A stretch of 10,541 nucleotides of DNA from Archangium sp. (lineage in GTDB: Bacteria; Myxococcota; Myxococcia; Myxococcales; Myxococcaceae): NCBI GenBank assembly GCA_016793585.1, contig JAEUJR010001137.1, forward strand, positions 1 to 10,541, written 5' to 3'. Positions 1 through 6,994 of this stretch are shown piece by piece; position 1 is the first letter of the stretch, and each line of letters opens with the position of its first letter. A model generated the notes under the pieces. The model had not been told where the DNA came from. It made no database searches and saw only the letters and a program-made list of their open reading frames with translations. The position numbers and the translations under genes were made by a program.

Positions 1-2443
1 CTCCCGAAGCGTCGGCCGCGGCGATGCGCAGCTTGCCCATGAGGAAATACGTGCGCACCGGGCCCTCGAGGTCGGGGCGGTCGAGCAGCGCTTCACGGGC
101 CCGCGAGGCCGCGCGAGAGGCGCCGTGCAGGTCGTTGAGCGCGAGGCACAGCTCGCCGCGCGTGAGCTCGACCTCGAGCATCGACGCCTGCGCCTGCGCC
201 ACGCCCTTGTCGACGCAGCGGCGGTTGAGCTCGACCTCGGCCTGCGCGCGCTCGGACGAGGCGAGGTGCGCGCGCGCCTTCAGCGCTGCTGCGAGCGCCG
301 CGTAGCCGTCGTTGCCGACCTTCTCGAAGCCGACCCGCGCCTCATCGAGCCGGCGAATCGCCTCGGGCAGCTGACGCTGATCGAGCAGCACGGCACCGAG
401 CGTGAGCTGCGCGCTGGCCTCGAGGTACAGCTCCTTGAGCGCCTTCGCGCGGTTCAGCGCGTGCTCCGACAGCTCGGTCGCGCGCTCGAAGTCACCGAGG
501 AAGTGGTGCAGGCGGGCCAGGTTCGAGGCCGCCATGACGACGTCACGGCCCTGCGAGAAGCGCGAGAACGACTGCAACGAGCGCGACAGGTGATCGAGCG
601 CGAGCTCGAAGTCACCCGACTCGGCGTAGAGCGAGCCGAGGTTCGCGTGCGCGACGGCTGCGACACGACGATCGGTCGACGGCAGCGACTCCCAGCACGC
701 GATGGCCTTCTGCCGATCGCCCTTCTTGTAGGCCGCGACGCCCTCGTTGAGGCGGGCCAGGGCGGCTTCCTTCGGGTTGCCCTGCGCCTCGGCGGCCTCT
801 GCGTTCTCTGCGAAGACCGTCAGCGCCTCTCCGGCGTTGCCCTGCACGAGCAGCGCCTTGCCGAGCACGTTGCGGAACGCGAGGGCGTTGGTGACATCAG
901 ACGCGTTGTCGGTGAGCCATGCCTGCGCGCGCTCCATGGCGCCTCTGGCGTCCCCCGAGAGCAGCGCCGACTCGGCGATGGCCGCACGAACACGCGCATC
1001 GGCGGGCGACGCCTTCAGCAACACATCGAGCAACGCACGCGCACGAACGAGCTTGCCGCCCTTGAGCAGCAGCTTGGCCGCGTCGAGCACACGGCCTGCC
1101 GCGTCGCCAGCAGGACCCAGCCGCGCCGCCTCGAGCGAACGCCGGGCAGCAGCCGCAGACTCGCCGAGGGCCGCGAGCACCTTCGACCACTCCGCCGTCA
1201 CGGTGGCGCGGGTCGCACCATCGACGAGCGGCAGCACGCGCTCGTACATGAGCGAAGCGTCTTCGAGGGCCCCCTGACGGACCAGCAGCGCAGCCGCTTC
1301 GAGGGCGACGTCTGCGGCGTCGGAGGGAGCCGTCTCGAGCAGCAGCTCGGCGGCGGGCAGCAGCGAGCCAGACACCGCCAGCACCATGCCGAGACGGCGC
1401 GCGGTCGAGGTCACCAGCTCGTGCGACAACGTCGCGCGATACGCCTGCTTCTCGGGGTCACGACCGAAGCGCCACAGCGCACGGCCGTCGACGACACGCA
1501 CCATCGCGAGCCGCTCACGCTTGAGCGCATCGAGAATCGCGGCCGTCGAGGAGGGCTCGGCCGCCATCGTCTCGGCCAGCATGTCGACCGACAGCGCCTC
1601 GGGGCTCACCGCGAGCACGTTGAGCAGCGCACGCTGGGACTCGGGCAGGCGCTCGACGCGGCGAAGGAAGAAGTCGGCCGCGGCGACGGGGCGCTCGAGC
1701 AGCTCACCGAGCGCTTCAGGGTTGCCGCCCGTCACGTCGAGCAGCTTCTGCGCGACGTCACTGCGCGAGAGGAACGAGCGAATACCCTCGATGTCGAAGC
1801 CCGACAGCGCGAGCGTGCGGGCCGAGAGACGCGAGACGATCTCTGCCAGCGGCTCGGGCAGCACGTCGGCGTCGCGGAAGGTCAGCACGAAGAGCCCACC
1901 GGCCTTCGACTCGGGCGTCGAGACGACGGCGAGCAGGTAGCGCAGCAGCTCCAACGAGGCGCGGTCAGCTTCGTCGAGGTCGGGCAGAATGAAGACCGGG
2001 TTCGACCGGCCCGAGAGCGTCACCAGCTCGCTGGCGGCGTCATACAGGGCGAGCCGGCGATCTTCGACGCGGCCCTGCGCGTTGCTCGAGCGGAGCGGCT
2101 CGAGCGCCGACGCCAGCTCTCCGACCTTCGCCTGCGGCACGCCAGAGCGGCCAGCCGAGACGAGCAGCTCATTCACGAGCGGCGCCATCAGGCCCCACGT
2201 GCGGCGAACGTCACGGCCACTGCCGGCCTCGAACACCGGCACGCCTCGCCTCGAGACGGCCGCCGTGAGCAACGACGTCAGATACGACTTGCCGACGCCT
2301 CGCGCGCCCCGCACGAAGACGAAGCGCGGTCGACCCGTCGCCTTCGCTTCATCGTGCTCGCGCAGCAGCAGCGACAGCTCGGCCTCACGGCCAGACGGCT
2401 CGGCTGCAGGTTCACGCACCAGTCTCAGAACATCACTCGACAT
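1..2443 (-). CDS. STAND/AAA-type ATPase with TPR repeats (3' end outside window)
   Basis: The frame is open from the ATG at 2443 to the left edge (814 codons seen; stop not reached). An excellent ribosome site, GGAAGGGAG, sits 6 nt before this ATG and fixes the start. An N-terminal 'SGREAEL' stretch precedes a Walker A motif, GARGVGKS, at residues 46-53. A Walker B-like strand 'FILPDLDEAD' follows at about 151-160. This is the AAA_16/STAND ATPase pattern. A helical middle part follows, and from about residue 480 to beyond 715 there are TPR-like helix pairs, such as 'ANLGSLYAESGDFELALDHL' near 597-616 and 'LGDFERATELSEHAL' near 647-661. No signal peptide or TM segment is visible, so it is probably cytoplasmic. 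ATPase-TPR proteins usually act as signal-responsive switches or scaffolds, but no ligand or partner can be read here. A LuxR/MalT-type DNA-binding or other effector domain could lie in the missing C-terminus. The upstream DNA carries a sigma-54 promoter match. The ATPase-TPR architecture is well supported; the role is unknown. Confidence 0.85.
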   Translation of the reverse strand, partial: MSSDVLRLVREPAAEPSGREAELSLLLREHDEAKATGRPRFVFVRGARGVGKSYLTSLLTAAVSRRGVPVFEAGSGRDVRRTWGLMAPLVNELLVSAGRSGVPQAKVGELASALEPLRSSNAQGRVEDRRLALYDAASELVTLSGRSNPVFILPDLDEADRASLELLRYLLAVVSTPESKAGGLFVLTFRDADVLPEPLAEIVSRLSARTLALSGFDIEGIRSFLSRSDVAQKLLDVTGGNPEALGELLERPVAAADFFLRRVERLPESQRALLNVLAVSPEALSVDMLAETMAAEPSSTAAILDALKRERLAMVRVVDGRALWRFGRDPEKQAYRATLSHELVTSTARRLGMVLAVSGSLLPAAELLLETAPSDAADVALEAAALLVRQGALEDASLMYERVLPLVDGATRATVTAEWSKVLAALGESAAAARRSLEAARLGPAGDAAGRVLDAAKLLLKGGKLVRARALLDVLLKASPADARVRAAIAESALLSGDARGAMERAQAWLTDNASDVTNALAFRNVLGKALLVQGNAGEALTVFAENAEAAEAQGNPKEAALARLNEGVAAYKKGDRQKAIACWESLPSTDRRVAAVAHANLGSLYAESGDFELALDHLSRSLQSFSRFSQGRDVVMAASNLARLHHFLGDFERATELSEHALNRAKALKELYLEASAQLTLGAVLLDQRQLPEAIRRLDEARVGFEKVGNDGYAALAAALKARAHLASSERAQAEVELNRRCVDKGVAQAQASMLEVELTRGELCLALNDLHGASRAASRAREALLDRPDLEGPVRTYFLMGKLRIAAADASG

Positions 2444-2480
2444 CGACCGCTCCCTTCCAACGACGGCGAGCACTCCACCC

Positions 2481-2503
2481 GAGAACCCGCGCCGTGAGAA
2501 CCC
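2481..2503. repeat. 8-bp direct repeat GAGAACCC in the 5' leader
   Basis: GAGAACCC occurs at 2481-2488 and again at 2496-2503, a 15-bp period, within the predicted leader of the ATPase-TPR gene (GGGTTCTC twice on the transcript strand). A chance origin in GC-rich DNA is quite possible. Confidence 0.3.
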
Positions 2504-2512
2504 CACCACCCC

Positions 2513-2540
2513 GCCACCCAGCCACGTCAGGTGGCGCCAC
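2513..2540. repeat. Four GCCAC half-sites, including a perfect 10-bp palindrome
   Basis: GCCAC occurs at 2513-2517, 2521-2525 and 2536-2540, and its complement GTGGC at 2531-2535. The last two form the perfect palindrome GTGGCGCCAC (2531-2540). The copy at 2521-2525 also pairs with 2531-2535 across a 5-nt spacer. The cluster overlaps the predicted sigma-54 transcript start (about -6 to +22). It could be a repressor operator or a 5' leader hairpin; which one is not decidable from sequence. Confidence 0.5.
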
Positions 2541-2544
2541 TCAC

Positions 2545-2560
2545 AGCAACCGACATGCCA
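2545..2560 (-). promoter_or_regulatory. Sigma-54 (RpoN) -24/-12 promoter match
   Basis: The minus strand reads TGGCATG-TCGG-TTGCT. The established RpoN consensus is TGGCACG-N4-TTGC(A/T). Only one position (C to T) differs, and the essential GG (-25/-24 at 2559-2558) and GC (-13/-12 at 2547-2546) have the exact required spacing. The predicted transcript start is near 2534, giving a leader of about 91 nt before the ATPase-TPR gene. RpoN promoters need an enhancer-binding ATPase, and myxobacteria encode many of these. The site is in non-coding DNA and in the right orientation, which argues against a chance match, but no experiment is visible. Confidence 0.65.
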
Positions 2561-2724
2561 TTTTCCTGACGGGGCCGAACTTCTGCCCGCGTCGAAATCG
2601 GCGCGTCAATTCGAGGGGTTGGAAGGAAACCTGAATGACAGTCGAAGGAGCCGGGGCGCCGCACGACAAGGCTGCCGCGCGCGCCAGAGCCGCTGACCGA
2701 AATCACGTCAGTGTCGCGGGAGCG

Positions 2725-4635
2725 TCACTCTTTGACGGGCGTGGCCTTGAGCGCTGCCTTGCCGTCTTTGACGTAGACCTGAAACCGAACGCTCTTGCAG
2801 TTGTACTTCTGCACGAGCTGCTCCTTGTTCTTGAGGAGCTTCGCCTTGAACTTGTCGTAGGTGAGGCCGTCCGCCGGCTCCTTGCACTTCTCGCGGGTGG
2901 CGACGAACTCCTTGAACACGTCCTGGAAGTGACGCTCTTCGTCGAGGCCAGGAGCGGCCGCGCCAATCACCGAGCTCACCTTCGGTGCCGCCGACGTCAC
3001 CTTCGGAGAGAGCGCCTGGCGTTCACCGGTGTGCCCCGAGGAGCCCGTCTGGCGCGCGGCCTTGATCAGCTCGGCGGGCACGGCCGCGACGCGCGTGGCG
3101 TCGGGGTTGTAGTCGCTCTCGCCACCGCTCTGCTCTTCGGGCGAGAGCTGGGCCGAGGCCATCGCGAAGGGATCCATCGAGGGGGGCGGAGCGCTGGGGT
3201 TGGCGCCCGGAGCGGGCTTGAAGACGGGGTACGCCATCGTGCGCGCGCCCTCTTCGTCGTCGAACGGGTTTGCGAGGGGCGCGTTGCGAGCAGGAGGCGG
3301 CGCAGCCGGGGGAGGCGCGGGCGTGGGCTGAAACGCCGCCTGGTTCGACGTCTGCACCGGAGGCGGCGGGCGTGAGGTCGGGTACGTTGGCGGGGCGGCA
3401 GCGGGAGCGGGCGCAGGAGACGGCGCGAGGCTCGCGAAGGGATCGGCTGCGGGTTCGTCCTCGAAGGGGTTGCTCGGCGGCTCGGGCTGGTACGCAGGCG
3501 CCTGCGCGGTGACCGGCTTCGGCGGAGGCGGCTGAGAAGGCTGGGGGCTCGCGGGGAAGTTGAAGTCGTCGGGGCTCGCTTCGGGGGCGTGATGGGGCGC
3601 GGCCTCGACGGGCGCCGGCTCGGCGAGCGCAGGCTGCACCGTCGACCGGCTCGGAGGCGCAGGGAGCGGAGGCGGCATCACCATCGACGCGCCCTCTTCT
3701 TCGCCCTTGAGGAGCGCAGTGACGGCGATGGAGAGCAGGAACAGGCCGATCAACGCGCCCAGCCCGAACTTCTGGAAGCCCGCCAGCGCGATGAGATCTT
3801 CGGCCGACGACACGGTGGCGAGCACCTCGAACGGCGTGCCCGCAATGGGCCGACGCAGCGCGAGCCGCTGCGTGAGGCTGCTCATCATCGGCAACGCGAT
3901 GGGCCCGACCTGCTCGATCGCGCCTTCGCTCACCGGCGTGATGGCGCCCGGCTTGAGCGACTTCACCAGGGAGTCCATCGCGGCCTTGTCACCGTCGACC
4001 GCGACCACCTTGCCGTCTGAGAGCAGCGCGACGCTGTCGAGGTGCAGCTCACCCTTGAAGCCGGAGAGGATGGTCTTGGCGTCGACGAGGGGCGCGCCGA
4101 CCGCAGCGAGGCCGGCCGACTTCACCTCGTTCTTGTCCGAGATGACCATCGGCAAGGCGAAGAAGAGGTGTGGTGCGCCGAAGACCGAGACGGTGGCGCC
4201 AGCGCCACCAGCGGCGTTCACGGCCGCCACGTCGAAGCCTTCGGGAGCCGCCGCACCGTCGGCAGCGCCCTGCGCCACCAGCGCGCCCGCTTCGTTCGAG
4301 ACGACGACGACGAGGCTCGCCTTGAGCGCGTCGCTGGCGCCCTCGAGCGCCGCAGCCCGCACGGCGTTGAACCGGTCGGCCGTGGGCGGTTCGACCTTCG
4401 CGGCCCTGGGGCCCGGGTTCGTGAGCGCGGCCGACGCCCCGAGCTTGAGCGCCGCGGCCTGCAGCTCGGAGCGCCGGGTCTCGAGGCGCAGCGCGAGGCT
4501 TGACGGCACCCCCGCCAGCGACAGCGACGCCTCCTGCGTGCTGCGGTCGGCGCCGAGCGCGGGAGCCAGCTTGAGGCTCCAACCAAACAGACCGAGCGCG
4601 ACGAGGGCGAAGACGAGGAATTTGACGCGATTCAT
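2725..4635 (-). CDS. Two-TM sensor-like protein with MXAN_5187-type C-terminal domain
   Basis: This gives 636 residues from the ATG at 4635. A GTG at 4653 would add six residues, but it lacks a ribosome site and would push charged residues ahead of the membrane segment. AGGTG a few bases upstream of the ATG supports the shorter form. The first TM helix is at about 4-21. An Ala-rich extracytoplasmic region follows to about 286, then a second TM at about 287-307 ('LGALIGLFLLSIAVTALL'). A very Pro/Ala-rich linker follows (about 320-500) with four [ND]PF motifs (NPFEDE, DPFASL, NPFDDE, DPFAMA). Next come the Thr motifs 'GARTMAYP' and 'DATRVAAVPAELI', and a compact charged C-terminus of about 70 residues with 'LTYDKF' and 'KYNCKSVRFQVYVKDGKAAL'. 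From memory the C-terminus resembles the domain named for M. xanthus MXAN_5187, of unknown function. The topology suggests a membrane sensor with a periplasmic input and a cytoplasmic tail. No enzymatic motif is seen. Confidence 0.8.
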   Translation of the reverse strand: MNRVKFLVFALVALGLFGWSLKLAPALGADRSTQEASLSLAGVPSSLALRLETRRSELQAAALKLGASAALTNPGPRAAKVEPPTADRFNAVRAAALEGASDALKASLVVVVSNEAGALVAQGAADGAAAPEGFDVAAVNAAGGAGATVSVFGAPHLFFALPMVISDKNEVKSAGLAAVGAPLVDAKTILSGFKGELHLDSVALLSDGKVVAVDGDKAAMDSLVKSLKPGAITPVSEGAIEQVGPIALPMMSSLTQRLALRRPIAGTPFEVLATVSSAEDLIALAGFQKFGLGALIGLFLLSIAVTALLKGEEEGASMVMPPPLPAPPSRSTVQPALAEPAPVEAAPHHAPEASPDDFNFPASPQPSQPPPPKPVTAQAPAYQPEPPSNPFEDEPAADPFASLAPSPAPAPAAAPPTYPTSRPPPPVQTSNQAAFQPTPAPPPAAPPPARNAPLANPFDDEEGARTMAYPVFKPAPGANPSAPPPSMDPFAMASAQLSPEEQSGGESDYNPDATRVAAVPAELIKAARQTGSSGHTGERQALSPKVTSAAPKVSSVIGAAAPGLDEERHFQDVFKEFVATREKCKEPADGLTYDKFKAKLLKNKEQLVQKYNCKSVRFQVYVKDGKAALKATPVKE

Positions 4636-4706
4636 GCGGCTCGCACCTGACACCCAACCGGGGGTCGGGGCAATTCTTCATGGAGGTCTCTTCCCCGCGA
4701 GTCGGC

Positions 4707-4712
4707 TAGCTT
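4707..4712 (+). promoter_or_regulatory. -10 element placing transcript start at the ATG (leaderless)
   Basis: TAGCTT (pattern TAnnnT) at 4707-4712 predicts a transcript start near 4719, and the ATG of the small gene is at 4720. No Shine-Dalgarno sequence lies within range; the GGAGG at 4682-4686 is more than 30 nt away. This fits a leaderless mRNA. No good -35 box is visible. Confidence 0.4.
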
Positions 4713-4719
4713 GCGCCCC

Positions 4720-5019
4720 ATGAATCCACGCACCTTCACCGTGGCGACCACGACGACCGATCACCTCACCGCGCAGCGGCTGGTCGCGGTGCTGACCGAG
4801 GCGGGGCTCGACGCTTTCACCCGCGCGGGTGGAGCCGCTTCGTCGAGCGGCCTGGGCGCGGCCGAGCGCGCCTACTTCGACGTGCTGGTCGCGTCGGAGT
4901 CGATGGAGAAGGCGGCGCCGCTGGTCGCGCAGGAGCTCGAGGCCATCGACCGCGACGCTGCCGAGAACGAGAAGGCGGCCGAAGAAGAGGCCCTCTCAGG
5001 CGAGAACCCGACGGCGTAA
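4720..5019 (+). CDS. Small DUF2007-like putative signal-transducing protein
   Basis: A 99-residue cytoplasmic protein with no signal or TM segment. The N-terminal half, 'TFTVATTTTDHLTAQRLVAV' then 'LTEAGLDAF', followed by a Gly/Ser-rich turn and 'YFDVLVASESMEKAAPLVAQ', has the beta-alpha-beta-beta layout of DUF2007 ('putative prokaryotic signal transducing protein'). In that family a short strand, a helix covering 'AQRLVAVLTEAGL', and a later 'v.v...d.ekA..l' helix are typical. The C-terminus (about 70-99) is an acidic Glu/Ala helix. A TTG at 4711 is in frame, but the ATG at 4720 is preferred because a -10-like element ends at 4712. The last 24 bp overlap the convergent DUF1460 gene. It is divergent from the two-TM gene, 84 bp away. 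The coding call is strong; the family assignment is moderate. Confidence 0.7.
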   Translation: MNPRTFTVATTTTDHLTAQRLVAVLTEAGLDAFTRAGGAASSSGLGAAERAYFDVLVASESMEKAAPLVAQELEAIDRDAAENEKAAEEEALSGENPTA

Positions 5020-6006
5020 CAGCAGCACCGCGAGCAGCACCGCAGAACCATCGAACGCCGAGCACCCGCACCCACGCGCCGGGCGACTCGGCTCGACCGA
5101 CGTGTCGACCACGACGGGCACCGGCGCTCCCGCGTCGACGGTGAGCCCCAGGTCGGGCGCTCCTGCGTCGACCTCGGCCACCAGCGGCGTTCCCGCATCG
5201 AGCCAGCCAGGCGTACGCACGCGGTACAGCGACACGCCCTCGACCGTCCACGCGCCGAACTCCAGGTTGCGCTTGAGGTACCGCTCGACGGGCTCGTCGA
5301 CGACCTTCTTGAAGCTGCGTGAGGCGTGACGAAGAAAGGGGCCGCTCGGCTTCTGCACCAGCACGCCCACGTGCGTGATGCGCGAGACCAGCCGCGGGCG
5401 ATCGGCGCGCACCACGACGACGATCAGCCCGGCCGGAGCGATCGACAACACCGCCGGCGCCTGCTCCGAGGGCACGAGGTCGATGAAGAACTCGCCCTTC
5501 ACCTGCGCGGCCGGTGACAGCCCGAGCCCCTTGCCGCCCTTCTCCTGCCACGTCGCCTCGGTGATGCGCTTCGAGACACGTCTCGTGGCCGCCTTGCCGT
5601 ACTCGCGGGTGACGTCTTCGAGCAGCCCCCGCGCGAGGTTCACCGGCAGCCACTGGGCCTCCATCACGTGCAGGCGGCCGTCGAACGAAGGCTCGGCTTC
5701 GTACCGAATGTGGTTGAGCGTCTCGAGCACCCGCGCGTCGTCGGGCGCGAGCGCGAGTGCCATCGACTCCTCGACCATCGTCACGCAGTCGGCCGCGTCG
5801 TAGCGGAGCAGCGGGTCGGGGTCGTGGCCTTCGCCTTCGCCGAGCGGTGAGAGCACGTACGGCGTGCCGAGAAACCCCTCGGTCGCGGCGAGGAACCGCG
5901 CCTCGACGGGCAACGCCTTCAGCGCCTGCACCTGCTCCGCGCGAGCACCGCCATCGAGCGACTGCCACGGCGCGACGGCGACCAGCGCCATCACCACGAA
6001 GGTCAC
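4996..6006 (-). CDS. DUF1460 family (NlpC/P60-like amidase) exported protein with MYXO-CTERM anchor
   Basis: This gives 336 residues from the GTG at 6006, whose GTGA overlaps the TGA stop (6005-6003) of the upstream HEAT gene, so translation is probably coupled. The N-terminus is a short hydrophobic export signal ending near 'GGARA'. In the body, 'YDAADCVTMVEE' contains Cys74, the expected catalytic Cys of DUF1460. 'ITHVGVLV' contains His212 and 'LRHAS' contains His227; these match the His region of the family. DUF1460 proteins belong to the NlpC/P60 superfamily and are described as N-acetylmuramoyl-L-alanine amidase-like, so cleavage of peptidoglycan peptides in the envelope is likely. After about residue 270 comes an Ala/Asp-rich linker with DAGTP/DAGAP repeats, then a MYXO-CTERM tail. 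Together these predict an enzyme exported and tethered at the cell surface. Substrate specificity is not readable. The 3' end overlaps the convergent small gene by 24 bp. Confidence 0.85.
   Translation of the reverse strand: MTFVVMALVAVAPWQSLDGGARAEQVQALKALPVEARFLAATEGFLGTPYVLSPLGEGEGHDPDPLLRYDAADCVTMVEESMALALAPDDARVLETLNHIRYEAEPSFDGRLHVMEAQWLPVNLARGLLEDVTREYGKAATRRVSKRITEATWQEKGGKGLGLSPAAQVKGEFFIDLVPSEQAPAVLSIAPAGLIVVVVRADRPRLVSRITHVGVLVQKPSGPFLRHASRSFKKVVDEPVERYLKRNLEFGAWTVEGVSLYRVRTPGWLDAGTPLVAEVDAGAPDLGLTVDAGAPVPVVVDTSVEPSRPARGCGCSAFDGSAVLLAVLLLRRRVLA
4999..5076 (-). other. MYXO-CTERM sorting signal (C-terminal 26 residues)
   Basis: The tail reads RGCGCS, then a short hydrophobic stretch 'SAVLLAVLLL', then RRR and three last residues. 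A Cys-containing motif, a hydrophobic segment and an Arg cluster at the extreme C-terminus define MYXO-CTERM, which in myxobacteria directs processing and lipid anchoring at the cell surface. The hydrophobic part is short, about 10-11 residues. Confidence 0.8.
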
Positions 6007-6968
6007 TTCAGGCCTGCCTTCTTCAAGATGATCGAGCGCTGATCGTCGGTGAGCCGCAGCTGCTCGAGCTCGGTCTCGTAGACGAGCCGATCGTCGGTCG
6101 GGGCCTTGTAGCTCTCGATCACCATCCACTCGACGAGCTTCGAGTCTCCGCCCTGCGCCAGCAGCTTCGCCGTGCGAGCGCGAACCGAGACCTCGGTGTC
6201 TTGCAACATCGGCGTCAGCACCGGCCCCGCGACCTTCGCCGACGCGCCGTCGAACAGCATCACGCCCTGCAGCCGTTCGTACTTGTCCTTCGAGGCGAGC
6301 AGCTTCTTCGCGGCCTCGAGCCCCTTCTTCGAGCCGAGCGCGCAGAGCGCCTGGGTCGCGGCGAGGCGGGTCGATTCGCTCGAGGAGTCGAGCAGGCTCT
6401 CGAGCCCCTTCGCCTGCTTCGGGTCACCGAGCTTTCCGACGCCGATGAGCATCAGCGCGCGCGTCTCGGGGTCGTCCTCCACCTTCGCTGCCGCGAGGAG
6501 CTCGCCCGCGCCCTTCGTGCCGTTGATGGCAACGAGCGCCTTCGCGCTTTCGCGGCGCACGCCCAGCACCTTGTCGGTCAACAACGGCGTCAGCACCTTC
6601 ACGCTCGAGGGCTGCTTGAGGCGGCCGAGAATGCGAAGGCCGTTCATGCGAAACGAGAGATCGTCGGTGGCGCGCGCCGCGTTGGTCGCAGGGGTGAGCA
6701 GCTCGGGGTGCGGCGTGGCGATCTGCGAGAGCACCTCGAAGTAGGCGTTGCGAACCCTGGTGTCGATGGGCTGGCGCAGCGCGAAGGCCAGTGCGTCGGT
6801 CGCAGCGGCTTCGGTGCCGAGGAACGAGATGCGGTTGGCGGCCTGCGTCGGAGACATCGAGCCCGAAGCCAGCGCGCTGAGCACTTCGCGCGTCTCTCCC
6901 ATCTTGTCTTTGGCCAGCGCGAGAGAAGCCAACAGCAGAACGGCCAGCAGGAAGGCGCGACGGATCAT
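6003..6968 (-). CDS. Secreted HEAT-repeat protein
   Basis: This gives 321 residues from the ATG at 6968, which begins directly with a classical signal peptide: MIRR, then 'AFLLAVLLLASLALA', with cleavage before KDK. An ATG at 6986 would add six residues, but it lies on the putative -10 element, so the inner start is preferred. The mature part is built of helical pairs of the HEAT/armadillo type. Examples are 'SVKVLTPLLTDKVLGVRRES' near 125-145, 'TRALMLIGVGKLGDPKQAKG' near 170-190, 'STRLAATQALCALGSKKGLE', and 'VAGPVLTPMLQDTEVSVRAR' further on. HEAT proteins are usually protein-binding scaffolds; a periplasmic one may hold an envelope complex together. It is the first gene of an operon with the DUF1460 amidase-like gene and is divergent from a second exported HEAT gene. 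No catalytic motif is seen and the partner is unknown. Confidence 0.85.
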   Translation of the reverse strand: MIRRAFLLAVLLLASLALAKDKMGETREVLSALASGSMSPTQAANRISFLGTEAAATDALAFALRQPIDTRVRNAYFEVLSQIATPHPELLTPATNAARATDDLSFRMNGLRILGRLKQPSSVKVLTPLLTDKVLGVRRESAKALVAINGTKGAGELLAAAKVEDDPETRALMLIGVGKLGDPKQAKGLESLLDSSSESTRLAATQALCALGSKKGLEAAKKLLASKDKYERLQGVMLFDGASAKVAGPVLTPMLQDTEVSVRARTAKLLAQGGDSKLVEWMVIESYKAPTDDRLVYETELEQLRLTDDQRSIILKKAGLK

Positions 6969-6976
6969 CGGCAAAG

Positions 6977-6986
6977 AGGCTACCAT
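6977..6986. promoter_or_regulatory. Symmetric bidirectional -10 element between divergent HEAT genes
   Basis: The ten bases AGGCTACCAT give TACCAT on the plus strand (6981-6986) and TAGCCT on the minus strand (6982-6977), sharing the central TA. Predicted transcript starts are about 6993 (plus) and 6970 (minus). The start codons are GTG at 6995 and ATG at 6968, 1-2 nt from these. Neither gene has room for a Shine-Dalgarno site in such a leader, so both mRNAs would be essentially leaderless. No clear -35 boxes are visible. Confidence 0.45.
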
Positions 6987-6994
6987 CGGCTCCG

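Larger units (their letters stand above)
2444..2724. other. Intergenic region upstream of the ATPase-TPR gene
   Basis: This 281-bp gap lies between two minus-strand genes. No protein-coding frame with a credible start and ribosome site is seen. It holds the sigma-54-like promoter (2545-2560), a GCCAC repeat cluster (2513-2540), an 8-bp direct repeat (2481-2503) and the ribosome site of the downstream gene (2450-2458). Two near copies of GACGCG occur on the minus strand at about 2589-2611, upstream of the promoter; they could be activator half-sites but are short. I see no convincing intrinsic terminator with a T-run for the gene ending at 2725. Confidence 0.7.

Noticed and set aside
125..2497. 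Very long plus-strand open frame of 790 codons antisense to the ATPase-TPR gene
   Set aside because: The minus frame has Walker motifs, TPRs, a strong ribosome site and normal composition. The plus frame is Arg/Gln/Glu-rich with no recognisable domain, typical of an antisense shadow in GC-rich DNA.
2635..3375. Plus-strand frame antisense to the two-TM protein
   Set aside because: Arg/Gly-rich shadow of a gene with clear TM segments and a conserved C-terminus on the minus strand; no own domain or start signal.
3707..4723. Plus-strand Ser/Ala-rich frame of 338 codons
   Set aside because: Lies opposite the two-TM gene and has shadow composition; no domain, and it would overlap the small gene's promoter region.
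6007..6129. N-terminal extension of the DUF1460 gene to a start at 6129
   Set aside because: The 41 extra residues are Arg-rich, lie within the HEAT coding sequence and would bury the export signal. The GTG at 6006 overlapping the HEAT stop is a classical coupled start.
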